NCBI GenBank assembly: GCA_038049695.1 | Contig: CP142451.1 | Location: 10,166,001-10,230,000 of the forward strand | Direction of reading: 5' to 3' | Source of the DNA: Cinnamomum chago | Taxonomy: Eukaryota > Streptophyta > Magnoliopsida > Laurales > Lauraceae | DNA: 64,000 nucleotides | Part shown: one piece after another, positions 11,999 to 24,148 of the stretch | Numbering within the stretch: position 1 is the first letter of the stretch | How the letters are laid out: each line of letters begins with the position of its first letter | The notes under the pieces: generated by a model | What the model saw: only the letters and a program-made list of their open reading frames with translations | The model's database searches: none | Told to the model about the DNA's origin: nothing | Translations under genes and position numbers: made by a program

Positions 11999-12260
11999 GT
12001 ATTCTTACATCAAAACAAAGTATTTGGAATGCCTGCAGGCAACATGTTACATCATACCATAAATCATCAACAAACCCAAATCCTAGTAGTAAATGCATTT
12101 AACCAAACAGGCTCTAAGGTGGAATTTGAGCGATAGAAATGGGGAATAAATCCATACCTTATGCCAATGAACCATCTCTAGGTGTATTGCTTGTTTTGGA
12201 GGGAGGGATTGGCCAACCTTCCATAGCCACTATAATTCTTAAGAAAGTTGAATTTGCTGG

Positions 12261-14034
12261 AAAACAATTGAACTTTTTCTCCTCATTGACACGAGGATTA
12301 ACAAGTATTATTACAATCATAATCTCAAGGAGTAGCTCAATTAACATAAGACCATGGTTTGCTCTATGAGGTTCAGACGTCAAAACCACACTACCATATT
12401 TGAACCACATGGGATTTACCTAGCTCCCCGTAAAGATTAGTCCGGCCCTAAGACACTCTTCATTATGAATAAAAAAATCCCTTAAAGTTTGGGACTCGCT
12501 ACTATTTTATTAACGGGATTTAGAATATAGATGGGACCCATTGCATCTAATCCATAACCTTTAGTTTAATTGAAATTTCAAGCTATTTTTGGCAATGCAA
12601 ACCCCTACCTCCCTCCCAAGATTTTTTTCCCACAATGGTCCCCCAATGTCCATATTCTGGTTTCGCCTCTGCCTAATACTACTACTTCTTCGCAACAATT
12701 TGAAATGCCTTTATTTTGTTGGTGCTGGATCTTAAACCCCTGAGCTAATGATTCAACCAAAGGTTTTAACAATCAAGACAACCTAGAAACTTCTCTACCC
12801 TTTCTAAAATGTTCTCTTGATATACTTTCTAAAGAACTCACCGTTGTACGAGACGCCAATTCTTATTTGGCTGCCTAGGATTTCAACCTTGGGCAACCAA
12901 CTTTCCTCACCTGAGGACTGTTTTACCTCACCTTAAGTCTACATGCCGCACCCAAGGGCTCCCTCACCTCACTCAAGGTCAGTCAATAGTTATTGCATCC
13001 TTTTCTTTTTTCTTGCAAGCTTGGTGCTTCAAAAAAAATATATAGATATATGAAGTGCATTGAGTTTGATTGGACATATAAACACATATACGAAACACAA
13101 GCTATCATCTCTCATTTCTTCCATGGTGAAAACTAGACAATAATTCTATTTGTATGATACTACCCTACATTGAAATGACCTATGGGACCATTAATTAATG
13201 ATTACCTACTGATTTATAAATCTTTTAGCAATGTAATTGTCGTATGACAATTGCTTCAAAAGTGGTTGTGATATGACCAAATATAATCGGACATTTGCAG
13301 ATGTGATCATGTTGTCCATAGGTCTAGTCCAGAGCATCAAGAAACTATACATTCCATTAATTCAGAATGTAGGGAGATTATATAAAGATGAGATCCATTG
13401 TCTTGAATCTTTCCATCATCTTAGCCTTAATACTTCATTTAGGAGTCCGGATCACTTATCGCATTTGTTTTACTTTCATCATGAGTAGACCATTAACACA
13501 AATAAAAGAAAATTACATAAATTCTTGGATGACGTGTCGGAGTGTTAATGGTCCACTCACGATGAAAGTCAAAGTATAACAAATGCAATAGGTGATCTGA
13601 ACTCTTCATGTAGCCATGTAGCTACATGTTAGTGGCCTTGTCAGTGAGTGTATTCCTTGGATTATGCCTGGTTGAACCATTAGCATTTTGTTGATTTTTT
13701 AAATGAAATGTGGAAGTTTGACGCTTGATTTACGAATTTTTTATTATTTTAATTTCAAGTCAATCACAATTAATCACAACTAACTTATTATTTAGCAGAT
13801 AATTGTAAATAATATAAGCATGTGGCATTTTAGATAGGCATGGCTTGGACAGATAGTCCTGTATTTGGAGCTAATCTTGAAAGCTAACCAATGTAATGAA
13901 GGAATGGGGGTTGTATTTCTAAGGCTCTCCTAGCCGGAACCTACTAACCTCTTCTTCTACATGAGAATGCTTTAAAAAAATAATAATAATAAATAAAAAC
14001 CATCATCCTTGTAATGGATGTGCAAATATTTTTA
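12261..14034. other. Intergenic DNA left of the retrotransposon cluster
   Basis: AT-rich sequence with no convincing coding frame; short ORFs lack any family resemblance. The one notable structure is the foldback at 13431-13610. Confidence 0.5.
13431..13610. repeat. Foldback (inverted repeat) with arms of about 68 bp
   Basis: The left arm (13431-13499) contains GATCACTTATCGCATTTGTT and GACCATTAACAC. The right arm (13542-13610) has the reverse complement of close versions of both. The loop is about 42 bp. As RNA it would make a long imperfect hairpin. It may be a small MITE or an inverted duplication. No known plant miRNA is recognised in the arms. Confidence 0.7.
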
Positions 14035-14039
14035 ACAAC

Positions 14040-14551
14040 GGATGGGCCAGGCCCAAGTGGCTCGGTCCACGATAGTGGGTCAGGTCTAAGCGACCCAAGT
14101 CCGTGATGAGCACAGGACTAAATCCACCCGTTAAGGGCCGGGTCCTTATCCACAAAGCGACGAAGTCAGCGCGACGTTCCCCTTAACCTGCTGTTACCAA
14201 GTCCTGCGGAGAAGATCCTACCCGCCTCGTCTGTTGAGTGCGGTTCAAAGACTCCGCCGAAATGGAGCATCCGTTGCTAAAGAGTCGTCCCCATCTGTTA
14301 GGGGAAGACTATAAATCACAAAGCCTCACCAACACTGGGGGGCAAGCAATTCTTATCCATTCTTACACTATCATTGTATTCTTCTGACTTGTAAACCCTA
14401 CATCGGAGAAGTAAAATCACCAGTTTGAAGTGGACGTAGGTCACACTGACCGAACCACTATAAATTCTCTCTCTCTCTGTCTCCATTAATTTCCACATTA
14501 ATTACTCATCACTCGACCGGTGGTGCCCGAAAACATTTTTTGGCATCATCA
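14040..14551 (+). repeat. 5' LTR of the gag-only element
   Basis: Runs from the ACAAC target duplication to CATCATCA. It includes a TATA-like ACTATAAATC near 14309-14318 that may be the promoter for the element's transcript; LTR2 has CTTTAAATC there. Confidence 0.88.
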
Positions 14552-14717
14552 GTTTGGCGTCGTCTGTGGGAATCGAAGAGAATTTTCTTTTTCCAAAGCT
14601 ATGTCGATCACCACAAGGTCAACAAGGCGATAAGATGGAAATCCCTCGCGGGAGGGCGAAGGTAATCCTCCACCGACTAACCTTGCACCGAACGTTCCTG
14701 CTCCCTCTCCTCAACAA

Positions 14718-15752
14718 ATGCTGGAGACCATGCAGCAGCTGGTGACGCAAAACCAGCAAATACTGCAACTCATGCTTGCAGGGCAAGGAGGAGCACAGTT
14801 TGGTATGGTACCTCCGCAGGAAGTGCCGCGCCCGGAGCATCCGGCTGCTCCACGCAGAGGAGCGCCTCGCCCAAGCGCCCATCCTCATGGTACCCGGGGC
14901 CGGGGAGCTGCCCGACCCCATCCTCACCTGGGCGCCCATCCTCATGGCGCCCACGCCCAGGGCGCCTCTGCTGGAGCTCCCCCTGTCGCCCCGCACGGAA
15001 GACTCTTGGTCGACCCTCAAGGCCGCGCTCATCTCGACGTGCCTCCACCCCCGGGTGGAGCCCCAGGAGGGTCGAATCGCGGTGGACTTCCACCTCCTCC
15101 CTCTGCTTCCAATGATGAGGATCCTCATTTCCAGGAGGGGGGAAGTGAAAACCACAGCCTGGAAGATGAGAGTCATTTCCAAGGCCAGTCCAAAGAACCC
15201 AGCAATCGTTGGGAGGAAAAGATCAAAGAAATGCAAGGTCAACTGGGTGATATCTTCAACGCCATAAGGGCACAGGCACCGGAGACGGTATGTTATCTGG
15301 TCGGGCGAACGGATACACCGTTCAAGCCTGACGTGGTGAACTACCCACTCCCTCGGAAGTTCAAGATGCCATCCGTGGAGACTTTTGATGGAACGAAGGA
15401 TCCACTGGACAATCTGGAGACGTACAAAACCAAAATGACGAGATAATGTGCAGGGCGTTCCCAACTACATTGAAAGGTTCCGCTCGGCAGTGGTTTGTCA
15501 ATCTCCCCCAAGCATTCATAGTCACCTTTGGAGAGTTGAGCAAATCTTTTGTCTCACACTTTATCGATGGGCGCCGCCACCAGAAGCCTGCCACACACTT
15601 GCTCAGCATAAAACAGGACCGAGATGAGAGTCTGATGAGTTACCTCACTCGTTTTAACAAGGAGGTCCTCCAAGTCGAGGAGCCCAATGACAAAGTCACC
15701 ATGACCGCCTTTTTGGGAGGCCTCCATTCATCCAGTTTCCTCTTTTCAGCAA
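14718..15752 (+). pseudogene. Gag of the outer element, 5' part (frame-disrupted)
   Basis: The first frame (14718-15445) is Pro/Gly/Arg-rich with GCGCCC-type DNA repeats, then reaches the start of the gag capsid domain (KFKMPSVETFDGTKDPLDNL). A stop occurs at 15444-15446. The adjacent frame continues with DEIMCRAFPTTLKGSARQWF and VTFGELSKSFVSHFI, the retrotransposon gag core. Comparison with the family suggests that a few codons plus a frameshift were lost at the junction. The frame is then cut at 15752 by the nested element and resumes at 27333. It encodes a structural capsid-like protein only. Confidence 0.8.
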
Positions 15753-16970
15753 TGATAACTGGTTAAAAAGTGCATATTTATTATGTTAATCCTAGATATT
15801 CTTGCACTTTTATTATTTTATTTTCTTCAATTTATATGCGTTTGCTAGTTAATCCTTGTTTCATCTTTTTGCAGAGAAAGCTTGGCAAAGTTGATGATTT
15901 AATGGTGAAATTGGAGCAAAAGAAGAATATTGGGCTTTGAAGTGCTAAAAGAAATGGAATACAAGTGGTTATGGGCTAGAAGAAAGGCTTGGCCCATATG
16001 TTAGTGGGTTAGGGCCTATTTTAGCATAAAAGAGCCCAATTTGGAGCCTTTTATCACCATTCCTTGGGCCCCTTTTGATTAATTACGGGATTCTCATTGA
16101 TTCTCTCTTAAGAGATAAGCAAAGGGGGTTTTAACAGAAGGAGGGATATTAGGAGTTGAAGGGGGAGCTACCATTCGGTGGTTCTATTCTGGGAGAGGAA
16201 GGAGAGAAAGAGGAAGGAAGTAAGGAGAAGAAGAAGACAACTCAAGAGAAGAAGATGAAGAACTCCATGGCTATGGTGTTCTCCTCTTCCACCATCATGG
16301 GCTAAGCTTCTCCTATTCCTAGGGTTTAGATGAAACCCTAGTCAAGTAACTTTATTTTTTGTATTTAATTTCTGGAGTAATTACATTGGGATGTTGATTG
16401 TATAACATTGATATTTATTGCAATTAATGGTTTCATTTTCTTTTCACATGTTCAATTTCTGTGATTTTGCATATGTGGTTATACAATGGTGATTCTTGTA
16501 CATACACCAAAACCGTAGGACGAGTTATAACTTAGGAAAACGAGTCGTGTCTATGACAGTAGAAGTAGCGTAGACGGTTCGTATTATCCAAAGATAATTC
16601 GTACTTGGGGTTTTGGTGCGTGATTTTCTTGGTGATTGTATTTTGGCTTGTAGCTAAAATACATCTTTACATCCTAATATAATAACCAGAAATTAATACA
16701 ATTGAAGATAGTTGCAAGATTAGTGGTGAATTCGACAGCCCTAGGAATTCCTTTTTCAACTAGTTCGTCATTTGATTTAATTATAATTTTTGCTTTAATT
16801 TCAGTTTTCAGTTATTTTAGAGAATTCAACAATCAATCACTCTTTTTGGAATTAAAATTAAATTCAACCTTGGTTTTTAAACAATTAACAATCTCTGTGG
16901 GTTCGACCCTTACTCTACTACTATACTAGTAGTTTAGTTAGGCAATTTGATTGATTTCCACGACAGATCA
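15753..16970 (+). repeat. 5' LTR of the nested Athila-type element
   Basis: 1218 bp, TG...CA ends. It contains a short ORF (16702-16929) that is repeated identically in the other LTR and is not thought to be a gene. Confidence 0.95.
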
Positions 16971-16975
16971 ATTTT

Positions 16976-16992
16976 TGGCGCCGTTGCCGGGG
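16976..16992 (+). other. Primer-binding site (tRNA-Asp type)
   Basis: TGGCGCCGTTGCCGGGG lies 5 nt after the 5' LTR. It matches the reverse complement of the 3' end of plant tRNA-Asp(GUC) including CCA, from memory of that tRNA. Confidence 0.85.
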
Positions 16993-17271
16993 ATTGTTTA
17001 ATTGTTAAGAAGCCTTTAGTTGATTTTTATTTTAATTCTTTTTTTTTCCTGCCATTATTCTTTTTCTTTGTTTTTGGTGTGCAGCAATTATAAAAAGTTA
17101 AAGAGAAGCAGAGTCGATTGGAGCAAACGTTGGTAAAAAGAAAAAACAAAAAAAACAAAAGAAGAAAAATTCTACCTTCTTTGCAACTGATCACGGTGAA
17201 ATCTTTCCTTTCTCTTTGCATTTTATTTTTGCTACAGTTGGTATACTTGATTGGATAGGTTTATTTGTTTT

Positions 17272-19716
17272 ATGTTTGGTCGCCGTTCGTGCAACCCAGA
17301 CTTAGAAAAGTTAGACCTTGAGCTAGAAAGAACATTGAGAGCTTTTCGTGGTTTGTCCATTAAGTCTAGTGTTTTAGGAGATCCTATTTCTGTAGACATG
17401 GCTGATAATGGTGGACCACAACAACCACAGCCTCTTAAGGCTCATTTTGTTCCTACAACATACACCAATCCTTCATGTATTCAAATGCCTACTGTCACTG
17501 GGCATTATGAAATTAGACCCCAAACCATTCAGATGTTACCATCTTTTTATGGGAAATCAAATGAGGACCCATATCAACATCTGAATGAGTTTTTGGAGCT
17601 ATGCACCACTGTCAATGTGCAAAATCTGAGTGAGAATGCTCTTAAGTTAAGGTTGTTCCCTTTTTCATTAAAGGATAAAGCCAAACATTGGCTCGGTTCT
17701 TTGCCTACAAATTCTATAACAACTTGGGGTCAACTTCAACAAGAGTTTTTGAAAAAATACTTTCCTATAGGCAAAACCAATGATATGAGAAGAGCCATCA
17801 CAAATTTTACTCAACTCGATGGCGAGTCTTTTCATGAAGCTTGGGAGAGATTTTTGGACCTTCATAGGAAGTGTCCCCATCATGATATCATGCGTTGGTA
17901 GTTGGTACAGAGTTTCTATGACGGTATCACTGAACAAAACCGTCAAATGATTGACTCTGCTTGTGGAGGGACTTTCCTCAACAAGAATCAGGATGAGGCA
18001 TGGGATCTTTTTGAGACCCTTAGTGAGAATTCCCAACACCATGCCTCAGCAAGTCGGAGAGCTCCACCCACCTCTTCTAGTGTCCCTAAGAGAGGTGGCA
18101 TTTATGAAGTTGGACAATCTGTGGATGTCCAAGGGCAAGTTACGGCATTGTCTAGGAAACTAGACCAAGTCTTGGCTATGGGACAAGTTTCCACTTCTGC
18201 TCCTGTCACTCAAGAGGTGTGTGCTTTATGTTCATGCCCAACCCATTATGTGACAGACTGTCCCTCAGCCCCGCAATATCCAGAGGTTGTGCAAGAGCAA
18301 GTTAATGCTCTTCAAGGTTTTTCCAAACCGGGTAATGATCCACACTCTAGCCATTACAACCCGGGATGGAGAAATCATCCAAATTTTTCTTGGAGGCCTC
18401 AAGCCCCAAATCCTCCATTCGCACAAAATTCTAGGCCAAGTGTGCCTAACTCTTTTCCGTCATCATCCTACCGTTCTCTTCCTCAACAATATCAACAACC
18501 ACCACCTCCTCCTAAAAACTCAGCTTTTGAGGATAAAGTGTTGAGTGCTTTGCAAGCTTTAGAGTCAAATCATCAGTCCAACACTCAATTGCTCCACTCA
18601 CACACTCAGTCCATCTCAAAGCTAGAATCCCAAATGGGACAACTAGCACAAGCTGTGGGTAGAAGAGATGAGGGACGTTTACCAAGTCAGCCGGTGAACA
18701 ACCCTAAAGGCCAATATGGGGTAGAGTTTTCTAACTCCAATGAACAATTTCATGAGCAAGCTAAGGCCATAACTACCCTTAGGAGTGGGAGAGAGGTAGA
18801 CAACAAAGTTGAGTATAAGGCTGAGAGTGAGTTGACGAGTTCTTCTGGAAAAGGCAAAGCTGGGAATGAAAATTTGCAGCAAGGGGATTCTTCATCCCCA
18901 TGTGATCCTTTGAGTGTTCCTCTGGCACCCTATGTGCCCAAGGCCCCTTACCCTTCTTGCTTGGCCGACCCTTCTCCTTTTGGGAAAAAGAGTGCAAATA
19001 TGGAGGAGATGCTTGAGATTTTTAAGCAAGTTAAGATTAACTTGCCACTTCTTGATGCAGTCAAGCAAATCCCTTCCTATGCCAAATTCTTGAAAGACCT
19101 TTGCACTCAAAAGCGTAAAGCTAAAACTCATGTGTCAAAGAAGGTCTTTCTGACAGAGCAAGTGAGCTCGATTCTCCAGCACCAAACTGCACCTAAGTTC
19201 AAAGATCCTGGAGCCCCCACAATTTCTTGTGTCATTGGTAATCACATCATTGAGAGGGCGCTCCTTGACTTGGGGGCAAGTGTTAATTTATTGCCATACT
19301 CTGTCTATAAGCAATTTGGGTTAGGTGAGTTGAAGCCTACGACGGTGTCTTTGCAGTTAGCTGACAGATCCGTCAAGATACCTCGTGGGATAATTGAAGA
19401 TGTTTTGGTGAAAGTAGACAAGTTCTACTTTCCAGTTGATTTTTTGGTTTTAGACATGGAGCCCGTTCATGACCCTAAGCGTCAGATTCCCGTCATCTTA
19501 GGTCGACCCTTCTTAGCCACTGCTCATGCATGTATTAATTGTCGGACCGGAGTGATGGATATTTCTTTTGGAAATATGACAGTGAGGCTGAATGTTTTCA
19601 ATGCGTCACAACAACCTCCACATGAGGAGGATTGTTTTTCGGTGGATATGATAGAAGGGATAGTTGAGGAATCTCTCCCTCAAATCTTGATTGAGGATCC
19701 TTTGAAAGATGTTTGA
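17272..19716 (+). pseudogene. Gag-protease of the nested Athila element, one in-frame stop
   Basis: The frame runs from the ATG at 17272, is stopped by TAG at 17899-17901, and continues in the same frame to 19716. Before the stop: capsid motifs such as SFYGKSNEDPYQHLNEF and FPFSLKDKAKHWLGSLP. After it: gag continues, with a CCHC zinc knuckle (CALCSCPTHYVTDC, nucleotides about 18220-18261). An aspartic protease follows with LLDLGASVNLLP (Asp codon at 19267) and ILGRPFL. A single base change could explain the stop. The upstream frame is also open from a TTG at 17251. The product would be the structural polyprotein plus the maturation protease. Confidence 0.88.
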
Positions 19717-22700
19717 CTTACTTTGATAGTGATGGTTTTGATATTGATGCTTCTATTGAGGAAGTAAATTCATTGCTTGACTGTTCTCTTTCTATAGACT
19801 ATCCTCCTTGGAAGTCTAGACCGGAACCCCTTTCTAATCTTGCGAGCACTCCTGCTCCTCCATCATTAGAGATTCCTCCAAAGCTTGAGTTGAAGCCGCT
19901 CCCGGATACTCTTAAGTATTCATTCTTGGGACCCAATGACACTTTTCCTATTATCATTGCTTCCAATCTTCCAAGTGAGCAAGAGTGTCGTCTTCTTGAG
20001 GTTCTTAGAGAGCACAAGGGTGCTATAGGTTGGTCTGTAGCTGATTTGAAAGGGATTGATCCATCTATTTGTATGCACCACATTCATTTAGAGGATGATG
20101 CAAAGCCATCTCGCGAAATGCAGAGAAGGCTTAATCCCAACATGAAGGAGGTTGTCATGAAGGAGGTTGTGAAGTTGTTAGATGCGGGTATTATTTACCC
20201 AATTTCTGATAGTAAGTGGGTGAGTCCCACCCAAGTGGTACCAAAGAAGTCTGGTATCACTGTTGTTGAGAGTGATAAGGGTGAGCTTGTCCCTATGCGT
20301 ACCACCACAGGGTGGAGAGTTTGTATTGATTATCGCAAGCTCAACGCTATGACCCGGAAAGACCACTTCCCTCTCCCATTCATTGATCAAATCTTGGAGA
20401 GGTTAGCGGGTCAAAGCTATTATTGCTTTCTTGATGGTTATTCTGGATATAACCAAATTGCGGTCTTTCCGGAAGATCAGGAGAAGACCACTTTCACTTG
20501 TCCATTTGGCACATATGCATATCGCCGCATGCCTTTTGGATTGTGCAATGCACCTGCAACCTTTCAGAGGTGCATGATGTCTATCTTCTCCGATATGGTA
20601 GAGAAATTTTTAGAAGTCTTCATGGATGACTTCTCTGTTTTTGGCCCCTCGTTTGATGATTGTCTCCAAAACTTGACCAAAGTTTTGAAGCGTTGCAAGG
20701 AGACAAATCTTGTGCTTAGTTGGGAAAAGAGCCATTTTATGGTTCAAGAGGGGATTGTGTTGGGACATATTATGTCCAAGAGAGGGATTGAGGTCGATAA
20801 GGCCAAAGTCCATCTCATTGCTAAGCTTCCGCATCCTACTACGGTCAAGCAAGTTCGATCGTTTTTAGGACATGCGGGTTTCTATCGTCGGTTTATCAAA
20901 GACTTCAGTAAGATCTCTAGGCCCTTGTGCAATTTACTTGCCAAGGATACTCCATTTGTCTTTGATAGTGCTTGTGTGGAGGCTTTTGAAAAGCTTCGTG
21001 ACTGTCTTTCCTCTGCCCCAATCATGCAACCACCCAAGTGGTCCCTTCCTTTTGAAACCATGTGTGATGCTTCCGACTATGCAGTTGGAGCTGTCTTGGG
21101 GCAAAGAGTAGACAAAGTTCCATATGCTATTTACTATGCGAGTAAAACTCTTCATGATGCTCAGTTGAATTACACCACCACAGAGAAAGAGTTACTCGCC
21201 GTAGTCTTTGCTTTGGACAAGTTTCGTTCTTACCTCCTTGGTTCTAAGGTTGTTGTCTTTACCGACCATGCTGCTTTGCGGCATTTGCTAACCAAGAAAG
21301 AGACCAAGCCGAGATTGATTAGGTGGATTTTGTTGCTTCAAGAGTTTCATTTAGAAATTCGGGACAAGAAAGGTTCTGAAAATGTCGTAGCCGACCATCT
21401 GTCCCGCATTCTTGTTGAGCACACGAGTGACACTCAACCTTTGCATGACTCGTTTCCTGACGAGCAACTCTTTTCGGTGTCATTAATGAAACCTCCTTGG
21501 TTCTCTCATATTGTGAACTATCTTGCAGTCGGTCAAATTCCTTCCCAATGGTCCAAACAGGACAAAGACCGATTTTTCTCGCAAGTAAAGTTCTTTTATT
21601 GGGAGGATCCTGTGCTTTTCAAGTATTGCTCTGACCAAGTTATCCGCCGTTGTGTTCCAGAGAGTGAGTTTCATAGCATTCTTACTTTCTGTCATTCTTC
21701 AGCTTGTGGTGGCCATTTTAGTGGTCGCAAGACGGCAGCGAAAGTCTTGCAGAGTGGGTTCTATTGGCCCACTCTATTCAAGGATGCATACAATTTTTGT
21801 AAGACTTGCATTCGTTGTCAGCAAATGGGGACAATGTCTCGTCGAGATATGATGCCTCTTACCCCAATCTTAGTTGTTGAGATTTTTGATGTATGGGGTA
21901 TTGATTTCATGGGACCGTTTCCATCGTCGTTTGGTTTTGAATATATTTTGTTAGCGGTGGATTACGTGTCCAAGTGGATTGAGGCTGTGGCAACCCGAAC
22001 CAATGATCACAAAGTGGTGGTCAAATTCATTCAAGAGAATATTTTTTCTCGGTTTGGTATGCCACGGGCGATTATTAGTGATGGAGGGTCCCATTTCTGT
22101 AATAGACCCTTTGCAATCTTGCTTCAAAAATATTCCATCACTCATAAGGTCGCCACCCCTTACCATCCTCAGACTAGTGGGCAAGTTGAAGTGTCAAATA
22201 GGGAGGTCAAGTCAATTCTTGAGAAAACGGTACGGCCCGATAGAAAGGATTGGTCCTTGCGTTTGAATGATGCTTTGTGGGCATATCGTACCGCATATAA
22301 GACCCCTATTGGCATGTCTCCTTACCGATTGGTTTTCGGTAAAGCTTGTCATCTCCCGGTGGAGCTAGAGCACAAGGCCATGTGGGCCATTAAGAAGTTC
22401 AACTTTGATATGCTTGTTGCCGGCTCCAACCGAAAGCTCCAACTCAATGAGTTAGAGGAGCTTAGGAATGATGCGTATGCGAGTTCTCGTATTTACAAGG
22501 CTCGGACCAAGGCGTTCCATGATTCTCACATTAATCGCAAGTCCTTTGAGCCCGGTCAAAAGGTATGGTTGTTCAATTCTAAGTTACGGTTGTTTCCTGG
22601 GAAATTACGGTCTAGATGGGATGGTCCGTATGTCGTTGTTCAATCTTGGTCTCATGGTGCGGTAGAAATTCATAACCCTCGGAGTGGCCAAACTTTCAAA

Positions 22701-22796
22701 GTTAATGGCCAAAGGTTGAAATTGTTTGTTGAAGGTGTGGAGGAAGGGAATTTGATTGCGGAGATTGATCTTGAAGACCCGGTTTATGTTAATTGA
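19713..22796 (+). CDS. Pol polyprotein of the nested Athila element (RT, RNase H, integrase)
   Basis: An open frame of about 1027 codons in the -1 frame relative to gag-protease, overlapping it by 4 nt; there is no ATG at its start. Reverse transcriptase spans about 130-340, with [14 protein letters not shown] (272-285) and the catalytic FMDD at 303-306. RNase H spans about 448-565, with Asp452, Glu491, Asp518 and Asp561. Integrase has an HHCC zinc finger (His661, His668, Cys699, Cys702) and a catalytic triad Asp731, Asp790, Glu826 (D,D35E). It copies the element RNA and integrates the cDNA. The frame is intact, so pol itself looks functional; expression would need a -1 frameshift, or the shift is an indel mutation. 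Confidence 0.93.
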   Translation: MTYFDSDGFDIDASIEEVNSLLDCSLSIDYPPWKSRPEPLSNLASTPAPPSLEIPPKLELKPLPDTLKYSFLGPNDTFPIIIASNLPSEQECRLLEVLREHKGAIGWSVADLKGIDPSICMHHIHLEDDAKPSREMQRRLNPNMKEVVMKEVVKLLDAGIIYPISDSKWVSPTQVVPKKSGITVVESDKGELVPMRTTTGWRVCIDYRKLNAMTRKDHFPLPFIDQILERLAGQSYYCFLDGYSGYNQIAVFPEDQEKTTFTCPFGTYAYRRMPFGLCNAPATFQRCMMSIFSDMVEKFLEVFMDDFSVFGPSFDDCLQNLTKVLKRCKETNLVLSWEKSHFMVQEGIVLGHIMSKRGIEVDKAKVHLIAKLPHPTTVKQVRSFLGHAGFYRRFIKDFSKISRPLCNLLAKDTPFVFDSACVEAFEKLRDCLSSAPIMQPPKWSLPFETMCDASDYAVGAVLGQRVDKVPYAIYYASKTLHDAQLNYTTTEKELLAVVFALDKFRSYLLGSKVVVFTDHAALRHLLTKKETKPRLIRWILLLQEFHLEIRDKKGSENVVADHLSRILVEHTSDTQPLHDSFPDEQLFSVSLMKPPWFSHIVNYLAVGQIPSQWSKQDKDRFFSQVKFFYWEDPVLFKYCSDQVIRRCVPESEFHSILTFCHSSACGGHFSGRKTAAKVLQSGFYWPTLFKDAYNFCKTCIRCQQMGTMSRRDMMPLTPILVVEIFDVWGIDFMGPFPSSFGFEYILLAVDYVSKWIEAVATRTNDHKVVVKFIQENIFSRFGMPRAIISDGGSHFCNRPFAILLQKYSITHKVATPYHPQTSGQVEVSNREVKSILEKTVRPDRKDWSLRLNDALWAYRTAYKTPIGMSPYRLVFGKACHLPVELEHKAMWAIKKFNFDMLVAGSNRKLQLNELEELRNDAYASSRIYKARTKAFHDSHINRKSFEPGQKVWLFNSKLRLFPGKLRSRWDGPYVVVQSWSHGAVEIHNPRSGQTFKVNGQRLKLFVEGVEEGNLIAEIDLEDPVYVN

Positions 22797-23339
22797 TTTT
22801 TCTCCTCTTGCTGTGTCTGGCTGAAGACATTAAACTTAGCTCTTTTGGGAGGAAACCCAAATTTTTTTGTGATTTTGTTAATTGAGTTTTTAGTGTTTTA
22901 TCAGTGTTTAGTATTTCTTTTATTCCTTTTGTTTTGAAAAAAAAAAAAAAAAAGGGAGAGCTCGAGCAATTTCATAAAGCTCGAGCATTATTTTTTTCAT
23001 GCTCTGTCTACAAATGTTTCTGTTCCAGAAAGCTCGAGCACTCTTCAAAGAGCTCGCGCACTCTTTCTGTCAAAAACTGCCTCAACCTTCTGTCTCAAAA
23101 AGCTCGAGCACTCTTCAAAGAGCTCGCGCACTCTTTCTGTCAAAAAAATTGTCTAAACTTTCTGTCCCAAGAAGCTCGAGCTTTATTCCAAAAAGCTCGA
23201 GCACTTTTTCTTCCCTTTGAGCACGTAACATTCTGTCCCATAGAGCTCGAGCTTTATCTCACAAAGCTCGAGCACTCTTGATTGCTCTTAAAAAAAAAAA
23301 AATTCTAAAAGTCAAAACTTTCACAAGACAACCCTATTC
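22797..23339 (+). repeat. Athila 3' region with repeated GCTCGAGC palindromes
   Basis: Eight perfect copies of the palindrome GCTCGAGC start at 22960, 22979, 23032, 23102, 23174, 23195, 23245 and 23266, with two GCTCGCGC variants between. Two longer units of about 70 bp (near 23031 and 23101) share ACTCTTCAAAGAGCTCGCGC. ORFs across this array (rich in Ala-Arg-Ala-Leu-Phe) reflect the repeat and are not thought to be genes. Confidence 0.85.
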
Positions 23340-24148
23340 CTGTTCTGTTCTCTTCTTCCTTTCTTCATTCACGCCGCCCCTCTTCTCCTTCCCTATCCCA
23401 GCCACTCTCTCCTCCATCTCTCTCTCTATCTTTATCTCCATATCTCTCTCTCTCTCTATTCTCCCTTCTTCACTATCTCCCACTGCAACCCACACTCTCG
23501 CCGTCGTCGGTGTGTTCATCTTCTCCGGTTGACAGCATAGGTAAGTTTCTTCCTCTCGTTCTCCCTCTTCCCCACAAGTCACCACCAATCACGGGCGTCC
23601 CAGACCTGGTTTCTTACTCTCATTTTCTCTCTTTCTCCGGAATCTTCTTCCCACACCAGCCCTCATTCCGGCGACGCCCAACGTCACTGCCGACGACCCA
23701 TTACCCACCCCTGTTCCCATCTTTCACTCTCGGCATTTCACAGCAGCACCACTGTTCTTCTCTCTCTAACCTGACTCACCCTCACCTCACCATCTATATC
23801 ACTTCATCCCTCAGTAGCCTTCATCCTTGCCTTGATTCTGTCTCTCACTCCTCATGACCCAGCACCTCTGTTTTGTGTGTTTATTTCTTTATTTTTTTTT
23901 TCTTCTTTGTTATTTCTTTTATTAGTCTTTATTTTTAGTTTAGTTTTGTTTTCTTTTATTTCTTTTACTGTAATAATGTTTTGGAAGCTGGGTGTTCCAG
24001 TTTGTGGTTCATGGCTGTTACAGTTTAGTTTTGCACACATTACTGATTCACATTTTTCTGTTCGCAATTGCATTGATTCATTATTTTCGTTTTTGTTCTA
24101 GGTGCATTGTGTTACTTTGTGAGCTGTGATTTTGTGCATTGGGTATTC
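23340..24148 (+). other. CT-rich leader with a candidate intron upstream of the env-like ORF
   Basis: A CT-rich stretch (about 23340-23530) resembles a plant 5' UTR and is followed by a strong donor (ATAG|GTAAGT at 23541). A pyrimidine-rich acceptor (TTTGTTCTAG) ends at 24101, giving a candidate 561-bp intron. The env-like ATG is at 24149. Spliced transcripts for the env-like region are known in plant envelope-class elements; splicing here is inferred. Confidence 0.45.

Larger units (their letters stand above)
11500..12125. mobile_element. Probable decayed MITE-like insertion upstream of PP1
   Basis: This block is missing from the otherwise colinear copy 2. Its ends are weak inverted repeats: TTGTTCGTTTAGATGTATT on the left, and the reverse complement of the right end reads CTGTTTGGTTAAATGCATT. 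This resembles plant MITE termini. It contains a 24-bp triplication and a 60-bp duplication. No clear target duplication was found. Confidence 0.4.
9225..12260. repeat. Segmental duplication, copy 1 (PP1 intron 1, exon 1, promoter)
   Basis: Colinear, same-orientation similarity with about 30.06-36.12 kb. Shared blocks: 9230-9720 with 30060-30530; 10230-10830 with 31290-31320 plus 34880-35400; 10850-11470 with 35430-35950; and 12140-12260 with 35975-36110 (landmarks GAACCATC and AGGGAGGGATTG). Copy 1 has an extra block of about 600 bp (11500-12125). Copy 2 has a MITE and a LINE-like insertion. Boundaries are by eye. Confidence 0.8.

Noticed and set aside
14552-14580. Assigning the outer element's primer site to a specific tRNA
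   Set aside because: The sequence following LTR1 looks like a primer-binding site, but I could not match it securely to one tRNA from memory.
14619-15464. 281-codon ORF on the minus strand across the outer gag
   Set aside because: Antisense to a recognisable gag frame in GC-rich DNA; low-complexity translation without family resemblance.
16702-16929. 75-codon ORF, repeated identically at 27059-27286
   Set aside because: Lies inside the LTR ends; identity simply reflects LTR duplication.
22904-23281. 125-codon ORF rich in Ala-Arg-Ala-Leu-Phe
   Set aside because: Translation of the GCTCGAGC repeat array; no start context or family.
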